Source of the DNA: Anaerolineaceae bacterium UBA4781
Lineage (GTDB): Bacteria; Chloroflexota; Anaerolineae; Anaerolineales; Anaerolineaceae
Length of the DNA: 7,868 nucleotides
Direction of reading: 5' to 3'
Assembly: GCA_002403105.1 (NCBI GenBank)
Contig: DHHD01000063.1
Coordinates: 49,810 to 57,677, forward strand
In this document: piece after piece, positions 1 to 6,689 of the stretch
How positions within the stretch are numbered: the stretch's first letter is position 1
How the letters are laid out: every line of letters begins with the position of its first letter
Program-made: the position numbers and the translations under genes
The notes under the pieces: generated by a model
What the model saw: only the letters and a program-made list of their open reading frames with translations
Database searches by the model: none
Told to the model about the DNA's origin: nothing

Positions 1-179
1 TTGGGTTTATCTTTTTTTATTTCATCCGAAAAAGATGTTTTTGATTTCACGTTTTACTCCATTGCATAGAAAGTAGCAAGCTGGGAGTAAGTGTAGCCAA
101 TCAATATTTCATCCCCCTTTAATACATATTACAGTTTATTTATATGCCAGCGCTTGTGCTTGTTTATTTCACTGCTTAG
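1..179. other. Non-coding stretch at left edge
   Basis: This AT-rich segment lies beyond the terminator of the lipoprotein gene. I see no open frame of useful length with a ribosome binding site on either strand, and no tRNA-like fold. It has a T run near bases 11-17 and a weak CATC/GATG hairpin near 23-37, neither strong enough to call. It may lead into a neighbouring gene outside the window. Confidence 0.5.
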
Positions 180-222
180 AAAAAAGGTGCTGTTGTTGAT
201 TCAACGGCACCTTTCATTTTTT
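180..222 (-). terminator. Rho-independent terminator of the lipoprotein gene
   Basis: A 13-bp stem (183-195 with 202-214, one G-T wobble, 6-base loop) carries a GC-rich core GGTGC/GGCACC. Read on the minus strand it is followed at once by six T residues (185-180, partly inside the stem), the classic intrinsic terminator form. It starts about ten bases after the lipoprotein stop codon. The plus strand also has a T run after the stem (217-222), so it may act in both directions and stop transcripts entering from the left. Confidence 0.9.
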
Positions 223-232
223 GAAACCTAAA

Positions 233-1042
233 TCAGGCATTCACCTTTGTTTCGAGCAATTGCAATAGTGCTTCGATCAACACACTGGAAGTAGAACCTG
301 AACTACCCCCACGACCACCTTGGCCTCCACCTTGCCCAGTTCCAGGAGTGCTTTGCCCATCCATTGGTGATCCATCCTGCGGGTTTCCACCCGGTCCGCC
401 ATTTCCACTTCCGGGTGTACCCTGAACCTGTGGTACATTTGCTGCTTGATCATCCGCAGGAGTACCTTGCGGCATGGTTTGATTAGTTCCTTGACCAGGT
501 TGGCCACCACCAAAAGAAAGACCTTGTTCTACTAGAAAACTGGTGACAGTTTCCTGATCAAGCTCTAAGATTGTAATTGAATTCAATTGGTCGGTCGTTA
601 GCACAGCTTCAATTTGTTCAATGAGGGCGGTCTGCTGCTCTTGATTTGCAGTTTGTTGTTCCTGCATTGCATCATTGGATACCGCGGGGGTTCCAGCTTG
701 CTGTTGAGGAGCAACTTGCTGATTCTGATCGAGGTCAGTGTACGAATTCAAGATCGGAATCAGAGCAGCAGCTTGTTCTGTGGAGAGTACAAGATCAGTA
801 CCTTCTAATTTGAATAATCCAACCAGCAATCGGGTTAAATCTGACACTTCGCGATCAGCCATCGCTGCCGGATCGTCTGATTGCGGATTTTGTGGTTCGC
901 CAGAAGCACCAGCATTTTCAGAAGATGTAGAGACTTCAGGTGCTGCTAAATCTTGTATCTCTGATTCGTTCGTTGTTTTTCCACCGCATGCAGAAAGAAA
1001 CAAAGCGGTTAGAATGAAAATACTCAAAACAAGTTTCTTCAT
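233..1042 (-). CDS. Secreted lipoprotein with LTxxQ-like motifs and Gly/Gln/Pro-rich tail
   Basis: I do not recognise a named family. The 269-residue product starts with a lipoprotein signal peptide: Lys2-Lys3, a hydrophobic stretch 4-15, then lipobox L16-S-A-C19, so Cys19 should be lipidated and the protein held on the outer face of the membrane. Residues 20-65 form a Ser/Glu/Pro-rich linker. Residues 66-105 and 135-172 look helical and carry LSTEQ (86-90) and LTTDQ (148-152), similar to the LTxxQ motif of Spy/CpxP periplasmic proteins; a Gln-rich segment (105-137) lies between them. Residues 176-250 are Gly/Pro/Gln-rich low complexity, and 252-269 form a short hydrophobic, probably helical tail. 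The start is set by TAGGAG at 1047-1052, four bases upstream. It has its own leader and terminator, so it is probably monocistronic. Gene reality is well supported; function is unknown. A role in sensing or binding at the envelope is only inference. Confidence 0.85.
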   Translation of the reverse strand: MKKLVLSIFILTALFLSACGGKTTNESEIQDLAAPEVSTSSENAGASGEPQNPQSDDPAAMADREVSDLTRLLVGLFKLEGTDLVLSTEQAAALIPILNSYTDLDQNQQVAPQQQAGTPAVSNDAMQEQQTANQEQQTALIEQIEAVLTTDQLNSITILELDQETVTSFLVEQGLSFGGGQPGQGTNQTMPQGTPADDQAANVPQVQGTPGSGNGGPGGNPQDGSPMDGQSTPGTGQGGGQGGRGGSSGSTSSVLIEALLQLLETKVNA

Positions 1043-1046
1043 TTTT

Positions 1047-1052
1047 CTCCTA
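1047..1052 (-). promoter_or_regulatory. Ribosome binding site of the lipoprotein gene
   Basis: Minus-strand TAGGAG lies four bases before the ATG at 1042-1040. It directly abuts the region of the 15-bp palindrome at 1054-1068, so a protein or RNA fold at the palindrome could affect ribosome access. Confidence 0.7.
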
Positions 1053-1053
1053 T

Positions 1054-1068
1054 TTCATTATTAATGAA
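1054..1068. repeat. 15-bp perfect palindrome next to the lipoprotein ribosome binding site
   Basis: TTCATTA-T-TAATGAA is a perfect dyad with 7-base arms around one central base. It lies in the leader of the lipoprotein gene, one base from the Shine-Dalgarno. It has the shape of a small operator or a weak hairpin. In AT-rich sequence such palindromes also arise by chance, so regulatory function is inference. Confidence 0.4.
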
Positions 1069-1075
1069 GGTCATT

Positions 1076-1191
1076 TCGAATTCAGAAGGGAGTAAACTTT
1101 TCCTTGCGCTTTCATTGTATGATCCGGCATTGTTCCTTGAAAGTTTTTTGCATTTCATGCAAGAATAAGAAAATGCTCCCTCTGAATTCGA
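1076..1191. repeat. Inverted-repeat element in the lipoprotein leader
   Basis: The left arm at 1076-1092 and the right arm at 1176-1191 are reverse complements over 16 positions, with a single extra A in the left arm (core TCGAATTCAGA, then GGGAG). They enclose 83 bases containing a second hairpin (TTGCAT/ATGCAA, 1148-1162, extendable to about nine pairs) and a CTTTCA/TGAAAG pair (1109-1114 with 1138-1143). No clear target-site duplication flanks it and no protein is encoded. It could be a structured 5' leader RNA, paired operator sites, or a small MITE-like repeat. The fold is visible; the function is not. Confidence 0.55.
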
Positions 1192-1203
1192 GTATGCAAA
1201 TCG

Positions 1204-1232
1204 AAAATAAGTCTACATTCTTTATCTTTCAA
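1204..1232 (-). promoter_or_regulatory. Candidate promoter of the lipoprotein gene
   Basis: On the minus strand, TTGAAA (1227-1232) and TATTTT (1204-1209) are separated by 17 bases, a fair sigma-70-like pair. If used, the transcript would carry a 5' leader of about 155 bases including the whole inverted-repeat element. The -10 box matches the consensus at only four of six positions. Confidence 0.35.
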
Positions 1233-1258
1233 CCCCCTGTAAACGGAGTTACAGTTTA

Positions 1259-1984
1259 TTAATGTGAATTGGGATTTATTGAAAGGCGATATCCAATACC
1301 GGGTACCGTTAGGATTAACTTGGGGTGAGCAGGATCATATTCCAGTTTTTCACGCAATCTGCGAATGTATACGGTAATGGTTTGACTGTCGTTTACTTCT
1401 TCGCTCTCATAATCACGGATACTGCTTATCAATTGAGTACGGCTGAAAACCTGGCCGGGGTGTTTTGCCATATGAACAAAAAGGCGATATTCGGTAGGGG
1501 TAAGATTGATCACCGTCTGGTCGCGTGATACGGTGGCTTTTAAAACATCAATGATCAGATCGCCCACGAAGATCAACTTTGATTCGGTTGAAGAAAACTC
1601 CCCATAAGCGCGGCGCAATAATGCACGAATGCGTGCATTCAATTCTTTGGGATTATAGGGCTTGGTCATATAATCGTCAGCCCCGATTTCCAGTGCCAGC
1701 ACTTTATCGATCGGTTCATCTCGTACGGTTAGGACTAGGATAGGTTGATACAAACCAGCTTTACGCATTTGCTTGCAGAAATCAAATCCCAGCCCATCTG
1801 GCAAACGAATATCTAAAATGATCAAATGCGGCTGGGTTTGCTGGGCCGCTTCAAAACCTTTCGTCCCAGAATCACAGATCTGGACGGAATACCCTTCTTT
1901 TACCAATCCATCATGCAGACTACGCGCTACTGCTAGATCATCTTCAATAACAAGAATACGGATGTTTTGAATTTGAAATTCCAT
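1259..1984 (-). CDS. OmpR/PhoB-family two-component response regulator
   Basis: This 241-residue DNA-binding regulator should be phosphorylated by a sensor histidine kinase and then act at promoters. The receiver domain (about 7-125) has the acidic pocket E14-D15-D16, the phospho-acceptor D58 in LDIRLPDG, the switch residue T86 and the conserved K108 in YMTKP. The C-terminal winged helix (about 137-236) has LTPTEYRLF at 161-169, the recognition-helix region TVYIRRLREKLE (204-215) and the hairpin wing VPGIGYRL (227-234). All key residues are intact and the length is normal. The ATG is fixed by an in-frame TAA directly before it. No Shine-Dalgarno is visible upstream, so translation may be weak, coupled or leaderless. 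No kinase lies within the window, so its signal and targets cannot be read here. It starts 81 bases after the thioesterase stop with no terminator between, so co-transcription is possible. Confidence 0.95.
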   Translation of the reverse strand: MEFQIQNIRILVIEDDLAVARSLHDGLVKEGYSVQICDSGTKGFEAAQQTQPHLIILDIRLPDGLGFDFCKQMRKAGLYQPILVLTVRDEPIDKVLALEIGADDYMTKPYNPKELNARIRALLRRAYGEFSSTESKLIFVGDLIIDVLKATVSRDQTVINLTPTEYRLFVHMAKHPGQVFSRTQLISSIRDYESEEVNDSQTITVYIRRLREKLEYDPAHPKLILTVPGIGYRLSINPNSH

Positions 1985-2065
1985 TTATATAGATTCTATT
2001 ATGAATTTTGTCTTTCTTCTTATCAGGATTTTCGATTCTCATAAGGCAAATAATGGAAAAACAAT

Positions 2066-2827
2066 TTATTCATCATCCCGCCAATGGAATTCCGATTCAA
2101 AGGCATGTCCATCCCTGGAGAGATTTTCCCCTATTACTGTCCAGGTATGATTGTCGCTGGGTGTATTTTCAAGAAATAATGCCACTTCTTCTCCAGGCCG
2201 TATTTCATGATCATAATTAATCTGGATCCAATCCAGGGTGTGGTGTTGGTACATATCCAATGGAAAAGCATCACAGACCCATTCCACATAGCGACTGTTG
2301 TTGACATGTCCCAGCATATCCACCACGGAATAGCCGGCATGAACCCGCAATCGTTCTTCACCACCTTTTTCAAATCTCAGTTTCTCCAGCGATTCATCCA
2401 GCCCAAATCGATCCGGTAAACTGGGCAAAGTGAAATCCAACGAATGTGGTGATACCATACGGCGACTGGTTGCATCCATTACCAGCCAGGCAGAAGTTGC
2501 CACTGCCAACTGCTTCTCATTGTTATCCAGTATTTCAAAATCACGAATATAGAATAATTTTTGTTGAATGGTTTTTGGCCAAGTGCGGATGGTGATCTCT
2601 TCTTCCGCCCGGGGGAATGTAAAAAATTTGATCTTCATGCGCGAATGCACCCAAAATAGATTTCGGGATAGCATGCCGTCAAATCCAACACCGAATTGAT
2701 CGGCATGGATGGTTGCAGCTTCTGTTAGATGTTGGAAAATAGCCGATGGTTTCCACCGCCGTTGAAAATCACATTCAAAACTATTTACCCGTTCTCGCTG
2801 TTCGTAAATGATTTCATCCCCATGCAT
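2066..2827 (-). CDS. Acyl-ACP thioesterase (FatA/FatB-like, double hotdog)
   Basis: The 253-residue product matches the bacterial acyl-ACP thioesterase family, which hydrolyses acyl-acyl carrier protein to free fatty acid in the cytoplasm and so ends or diverts fatty-acid synthesis. The first hotdog domain (about 4-140) has the substrate-side helix region HLTEAATIHADQFGVGF (33-49) followed by WVHSRMKIKF (59-68). The second (about 160-253) has the signature D170-MLG-H174-VNNSRYVEW and E208 in YDHEIRPGEEV. D170, H174 and E208 match the catalytic network of plant FatB, but the Asn expected two residues after the Asp is Leu172. The start ATG is preceded by a modest AAGGG-type binding site and by a good promoter at 2864-2892. 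A FadM/YbgC-type acyl-CoA thioesterase is less likely, because those proteins are about half this length. Chain-length preference cannot be read. Confidence 0.88.
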   Translation of the reverse strand: MHGDEIIYEQRERVNSFECDFQRRWKPSAIFQHLTEAATIHADQFGVGFDGMLSRNLFWVHSRMKIKFFTFPRAEEEITIRTWPKTIQQKLFYIRDFEILDNNEKQLAVATSAWLVMDATSRRMVSPHSLDFTLPSLPDRFGLDESLEKLRFEKGGEERLRVHAGYSVVDMLGHVNNSRYVEWVCDAFPLDMYQHHTLDWIQINYDHEIRPGEEVALFLENTPSDNHTWTVIGENLSRDGHAFESEFHWRDDE

Positions 2828-2863
2828 GATTTTGCCCTTTTTATGTTTTTTAAAACAGTTTCT

Positions 2864-2892
2864 ATTCTAATGCATCTATTATGGAAAGACAA
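2864..2892 (-). promoter_or_regulatory. Sigma-70-like promoter of the thioesterase gene
   Basis: Minus-strand TTGTCT (2887-2892) and TAGAAT (2864-2869) are spaced by exactly 17 bases; the -10 matches consensus at five of six positions and the -35 at four. Expected transcription start is near 2857, giving a leader of about 30 bases. It lies just after the terminator of the preceding gene, as expected for a new transcription unit. Confidence 0.6.
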
Positions 2893-2974
2893 AATTTTCA
2901 GAATTGAAAAAGGGAAAGCTTACATCTTTATTCAGATTTCTGATTTCAAGATCTTGCTATAGATATGATGGTAT

Positions 2975-3000
2975 AAAAAAAGCATCCGGGTTGGATGCTT
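2975..3000 (-). terminator. Rho-independent terminator after the DUF368 gene
   Basis: A perfect 8-bp stem, AAGCATCC (2980-2987) with GGATGCTT (2993-3000), encloses a 5-base loop. On the minus strand it runs straight into five further T residues (2979-2975). It lies 34 bases after the DUF368 stop codon. The plus strand lacks a T run after the stem, so it is directional and ends the transporter/ATPase/DUF368 transcript. Confidence 0.9.
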
Positions 3001-3034
3001 CCTTTATTGATTCTAATAGTTCGTTGATTGGTCT

Positions 3035-3895
3035 TTAAACAATGCTCTCATGCGGATACTTTTCATCTAATTTAGCCAACCCGTATGAGCATGCCGCGCC
3101 AATTGCGAATAACAATGCGCACACAGCGATCGTCCAGCCACTGACACCACCCGGAATGATCGCCAGGGTTGAACCTACCACGATGCCAAGGATCAGGTGA
3201 TACATGAACGTATAGGATTTTTTAAATAACCATGAAACAAGTTTCGCGAATGTAAGGACACAAACGATTCCCCCGATTGCAAGCGGGATGATCACACCGA
3301 AATCGAGATGTGAAATTCCACTTGCCATCGATTGATACAATCCTAGGTAGATCAAGAAATTCGAAGGGCTCATGCCGGGTACCACCACACCTAAACCGAT
3401 CAATGCACCGCTCATCACCCAATTCATAAAAGTTGGAGCTAAAGTTACATTTTTAATTGTTTCCATCCAGTTCATTAACAATAATGTACCCGCTGCCACA
3501 CCCACCAAAATGATCCAATGCTGTGGTTTTCTCCCTTTCTTGCCAGCAGTTTTAAATAAGGATGGAAAAGTACCAGAAATAAAACCGATAAATAACCAGA
3601 TGAATTGTGCTGCATAATTCGAAAATGCAAAATCGACCACCGCAGAAAAAGCCACCACTCCTATGATCCCACCGATCCCTACCGGAATGAAAAAGAGCAG
3701 GTTCTTGAGAAATTTCTCTTTTAGGTTCCCTAAAAATTGCATCAGAGGCTCGTATAATCCCAATATCACAGCCAGAACGCCCCCCGACAAACCGGGAACG
3801 ATAAATCCGATGCCTACCAGTACCCCCTTAATAAGTCGGATAAACCAATCGAGAATTGAAGCTTTCTTTGTAGAATTCGTGTTCGGTGTTGCCAT
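3035..3895 (-). CDS. DUF368 membrane protein, PopT-type undecaprenyl-phosphate translocase family
   Basis: This 286-residue polytopic membrane protein belongs to the DUF368 family. Members called PopT return the lipid carrier undecaprenyl phosphate across the membrane for reuse in cell-wall and surface-glycan synthesis; that role is carried over from the family. After a short polar N-terminus (1-15) come roughly eight hydrophobic segments. The family signature appears twice: VGIGFIVPGLSGG (27-39, followed by ILGLYE) and IGLGVVVPGMSPS (166-178, followed by YLGLYQ). This is an internal duplication with matching G, VPG-S and LGLY positions, typical of inverted-repeat transporters. Length is normal for the family. 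The start is set by CAAGGAG at 3904-3910, eight bases upstream. A strong terminator follows. The 166-base gap after the ATPase has no convincing terminator, so it may share that transcript or use its own weak promoter. Confidence 0.88.
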   Translation of the reverse strand: MATPNTNSTKKASILDWFIRLIKGVLVGIGFIVPGLSGGVLAVILGLYEPLMQFLGNLKEKFLKNLLFFIPVGIGGIIGVVAFSAVVDFAFSNYAAQFIWLFIGFISGTFPSLFKTAGKKGRKPQHWIILVGVAAGTLLLMNWMETIKNVTLAPTFMNWVMSGALIGLGVVVPGMSPSNFLIYLGLYQSMASGISHLDFGVIIPLAIGGIVCVLTFAKLVSWLFKKSYTFMYHLILGIVVGSTLAIIPGGVSGWTIAVCALLFAIGAACSYGLAKLDEKYPHESIV

Positions 3896-3903
3896 TATCG
3901 TTT

Positions 3904-3910
3904 CTCCTTG
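3904..3910 (-). promoter_or_regulatory. Strong Shine-Dalgarno of the DUF368 gene
   Basis: Minus-strand CAAGGAG ends eight bases before the ATG at 3895. This is the best ribosome binding site in the window and confirms the start. A second, weaker copy (AAGGAGAGG) lies about 15 bases further upstream, around 3918-3926. Confidence 0.75.
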
Positions 3911-3949
3911 TGTAAATCCTCTCCTTAAAAATTTTGTTCTGAAAGCTTC

Positions 3950-3970
3950 AAATAAGAAGCGCTCTTATTT
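3950..3970. other. AT-rich hairpin between ATPase and DUF368 genes
   Basis: AAATAAGA (3950-3957) and TCTTATTT (3963-3970) form an 8-bp stem around a GC-rich 5-base loop. The stem has only one G-C pair and the minus strand lacks a clean T run after it, so I do not call it a terminator. It may be a leader structure of the DUF368 transcript or an RNA processing site. Confidence 0.3.
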
Positions 3971-4061
3971 TTATCAATACGGAGAGGTATGAACTTTCAA
4001 TGGATTAATTTTGAAGAATCTGGATAGTATACCTGAAATATTTTTCATGGAAAAGTTAACT

Positions 4062-6644
4062 TTACTTCTTATATGTGAGCATTTTCTTGACTTCCAGCCA
4101 GAATGTACCCACAAAAGTGGCACCAAGGATCATGCCCCACTGCGCGTCTTTCAGTGTAGTAATTTTCATCAGTTGCTGAGCGCCCGGGAAAATCGAAACC
4201 ACCAGGAGGAAAACAGCGACGCCGGCAGCCCAAAGTAACATCATACGATTACTGCCAAAACCAAGCTGAAAAATCGGCTGTCGTTCTGATCGCATATTGA
4301 AAGCAAGCAGCACATGACCGATCAGCCATGCAAAGAAAGCCACTGTTTGTGAGGTTGCTAAATTGCTTGTACCGTACCAGGTAATTAGATAAACCACTGT
4401 CACTGCTGCGAACAAACCAAGCGAAGAAGTGAAAATACTGCTGATCATGGCTTTGTCCATGAATTTCGCTTGTGAATCACGCGGTTTCTGATCCAGCAGA
4501 TCGGATTCGGGTTTTTCAATTACAAAAGATGCAGCAGCCATCAGATCCATAAAAAGTTCCATCAAGATGATTTGCACCGGTGCAAAGGGTATGGGAACCA
4601 GTAGGAGTGTTGGCAGTAGATTGATCAATACCAATGCCAACTTGCAGGTGAGGTAATAACGCACTCCCTTCTTCAGGTTCTCAAAGATCAAACGACCTTC
4701 TTCCACCGCACTGACAATAGTAGTGAAATTATCATCGGTCAATACCAAAGCGCCCGCTTCTCGCGCAACATCCGTGCCGGTCTCACCCATGGCTACCCCG
4801 ATATCAGCCGCTGCTAACGCGGGGGCATCGTTCACTCCATCGCCGGTGACAGCCACCCGTTCGCCCAGCGCTTGCAATATCTGTACAATGCGCAGTTTCT
4901 GTTCGGGTGTGGTGCGCGCGAAGATCGAAACTTGCTGAACGACTTCTTTTAGTTCGTCATCGGTAAGTCTGTCCAACTCTGGACCAGTGATCACGGCATG
5001 CTCACCATTCAAGCCTACTTGTTTCCCAATTGCCAGCGCGGTGAGCGGGTGATCGCCCGTGATCATAATGGTGCGCACACCGGCGCGCTGGCAGGTAGCG
5101 ATAGCATCCTTTACTTCAGGGCGAGGGGGATCCTGAAATCCAACCAGACCCACAAAAGTCAGATTCCTTTCAATTTCTTCCTGATCCAAATTTTCATTTG
5201 ATAAGGTACGTTCTGCAAAAGCCAGTACACGCAAGCCTTCGGCCGCCATGTGAGATACAAGCTCCAGGATACCCTGTCGCGATGTATCAGTCAGGGTTTC
5301 GATTTTTCCACCTTTCAGTATCTGGGTGCATCGCATCAGCACTGATTCAGGTGCACCTTTCACAGCAGCCCAGGGCTTCCCGTTCTTCAAGGAAATGGTA
5401 GACATGCAGTTGCGAGTGTTATCAAAAGTAAATTCATTCAAGATTGGGTGTGTGTTTCGTTCTGCAGGAACATCCCACCCGGATTTCCGGGCAGCGCGTA
5501 GCAGTGCAGTATCGACTGCATCCCCTGTGAAATCGGTGCCATCCGGAACTGCATCGTTGCAGAATATGCCAATTTCCAGAAGGTGGCCCTTGGCTTCAAG
5601 CGGTTCAAAGCGAGCAGCTTCCATACGGTTTTCGGTCAGCGTGCCTGTTTTATCGGTGGCGATGACCGTTACCGATCCCAGCGATTCAACTCCGCTTAAC
5701 CGTTTGGCAATGGCATGTTTTTTCGACAGCCGGAAGGCGCCCAGGGATAATACCATGGTGATAATGATCGGCAGTTCCTCGGGAATGGTGGCGAATGCCA
5801 GAGATAATCCCGTCAGCAGCATTTGCTTGACAGGTTGATGTGCAAAGAGAATACCAACCAGTGGGACCAGCACACTGAATCCCAATGCAAACCAGACCAG
5901 AACCTTGCTCAGTTCTTCCATCATGTTCTGCAAGGTTGTGCGTGGTTCCTTGACCTGGCGAGCCAATCCGGCAATTCTGCCGATCTCCGTATCCATGCCG
6001 GTCGCTACGACCAACGCTGTTCCCTTACCGCGAGTGACCAGCGTGGAAGAATAGACCATATTATGACGCTCTGCCAACGGTATTGCAGGGTCCTGAATCG
6101 TATCCGTACTTTTTTCCACCGGCAGCGATTCCCCGGTCAGCGCAGATTCGTCCACTGAAAGTCCAAAAGCTTCTACCAGACGTGCATCCGCCGGCACACG
6201 ATGACCATCCTGGAGCAAGACCAAATCACCGGGGGCAACCTGCTCCACCGGAATTTCTTGAAAATGACCATCCCGCCGTACGGAAGTGGTTGGCTCCGCC
6301 AGCTTATGCAAACTGGCAATGGCTTTTTTTGAATGCTGTTCATTAACCACTTCCACCGTGTTAAGGGTGAGAATGATGACGAGAATAATGATGGCATCAG
6401 AAATTTCTCCCCAGATGGCATACAAGATACCGGTCACCAGCAGCATGAGCACCATCGGTTCGCGCAGCTCTTCGAAAAATTCTTTCCAGAAAGGTTCTTT
6501 CTTTTCTTCGCTAAGAGTATTTCGTCCTGTTTGACGAAGGCGTGCCTCTGCTTCTGCTTGGGCTAGCCCTTCTGTTGGATGACTTTTTAATGCTGCAGCC
6601 AGCTCTTCGACCGTCAATGTATGCGGATTCTGATTCAAGATCAT
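4062..6644 (-). CDS. P-type cation-translocating ATPase, PEELP type
   Basis: This ATP-driven membrane ion pump is complete at 860 residues (numbered from the ATG at 6644). Order: cytoplasmic N-terminal domain (about 5-60), M1-M2 (about 63-98), actuator domain with TGES (170-173), M3-M4 (about 250-300) with PEELP (288-292), phosphorylation domain with D331 in DKTGT, nucleotide-binding domain with KGAPE (429-433), then TGDHP (529-533) and GDGVND (601-606), and M5-M10 (about 663-851). All catalytic motifs are intact. By layout it resembles calcium-type (P2) pumps, but the ion-site helices differ: PEELP instead of PEGLP, K668 and L671 in M5 where the SERCA pump has Asn and Glu, and ELFMD (696-700) in M6 where SERCA has NLVTD. 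The ion is therefore unknown, and calcium should not be assumed. An ATG six bases upstream (6650) is also in frame, but AAGGA at 6651-6655 is correctly spaced only for the ATG at 6644. It follows the MFS gene closely and is probably co-transcribed. Confidence 0.93.
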   Translation of the reverse strand: MILNQNPHTLTVEELAAALKSHPTEGLAQAEAEARLRQTGRNTLSEEKKEPFWKEFFEELREPMVLMLLVTGILYAIWGEISDAIIILVIILTLNTVEVVNEQHSKKAIASLHKLAEPTTSVRRDGHFQEIPVEQVAPGDLVLLQDGHRVPADARLVEAFGLSVDESALTGESLPVEKSTDTIQDPAIPLAERHNMVYSSTLVTRGKGTALVVATGMDTEIGRIAGLARQVKEPRTTLQNMMEELSKVLVWFALGFSVLVPLVGILFAHQPVKQMLLTGLSLAFATIPEELPIIITMVLSLGAFRLSKKHAIAKRLSGVESLGSVTVIATDKTGTLTENRMEAARFEPLEAKGHLLEIGIFCNDAVPDGTDFTGDAVDTALLRAARKSGWDVPAERNTHPILNEFTFDNTRNCMSTISLKNGKPWAAVKGAPESVLMRCTQILKGGKIETLTDTSRQGILELVSHMAAEGLRVLAFAERTLSNENLDQEEIERNLTFVGLVGFQDPPRPEVKDAIATCQRAGVRTIMITGDHPLTALAIGKQVGLNGEHAVITGPELDRLTDDELKEVVQQVSIFARTTPEQKLRIVQILQALGERVAVTGDGVNDAPALAAADIGVAMGETGTDVAREAGALVLTDDNFTTIVSAVEEGRLIFENLKKGVRYYLTCKLALVLINLLPTLLLVPIPFAPVQIILMELFMDLMAAASFVIEKPESDLLDQKPRDSQAKFMDKAMISSIFTSSLGLFAAVTVVYLITWYGTSNLATSQTVAFFAWLIGHVLLAFNMRSERQPIFQLGFGSNRMMLLWAAGVAVFLLVVSIFPGAQQLMKITTLKDAQWGMILGATFVGTFWLEVKKMLTYKK

Positions 6645-6650
6645 CACCAT

Positions 6651-6655
6651 TCCTT
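6651..6655 (-). promoter_or_regulatory. Ribosome binding site that decides the ATPase start
   Basis: Minus-strand AAGGA touches the first in-frame ATG (6650) with no spacer but stands six bases before the third codon, also ATG (6644). Normal spacing therefore favours 6644, two residues shorter. Confidence 0.6.
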
Positions 6656-6689
6656 ATATAGAGAGATCAAATGCATTCGACTCCGGATG

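Noticed and set aside
23..42. Small CATC/GATG hairpin followed by T residues on the plus strand
   Set aside because: A four-pair stem is too weak to call a terminator.
738..1064. 108-codon open frame on the plus strand
   Set aside because: Antisense to the lipoprotein gene, which has a signal peptide, lipobox, ribosome binding site and terminator of its own.
1237..1254. CTGTAA/TTACAG dyad just after the response regulator stop, as a terminator
   Set aside because: The stem is only six pairs, AT-rich, and lacks a T run on the minus strand.
129..1260. Identical 12-mers TTACAGTTTATT at 129-140 and 1249-1260
   Set aside because: One or two exact 12-base matches are expected by chance in a window this long, and the flanks do not match.
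3663..3992. 109-codon open frame on the plus strand
   Set aside because: Antisense to the DUF368 gene start, running into the leader region; no domain and no ribosome binding site.
3972..4031. Promoters for the DUF368 gene (TATACT at 4026-4031; TTGAAA at 3995-4000)
   Set aside because: Neither hexamer has a convincing partner at normal spacing, so no specific promoter is called.
4052..4063. 12-bp palindrome AAAGTTAACTTT at the end of the ATPase gene
   Set aside because: About two such palindromes are expected by chance in this window; it overlaps the stop codon and has no other support.
5326..5838. 170-codon open frame on the plus strand
   Set aside because: It lies wholly inside the P-type ATPase gene on the opposite strand, and its product is Ser/Arg-rich with no recognisable domain.
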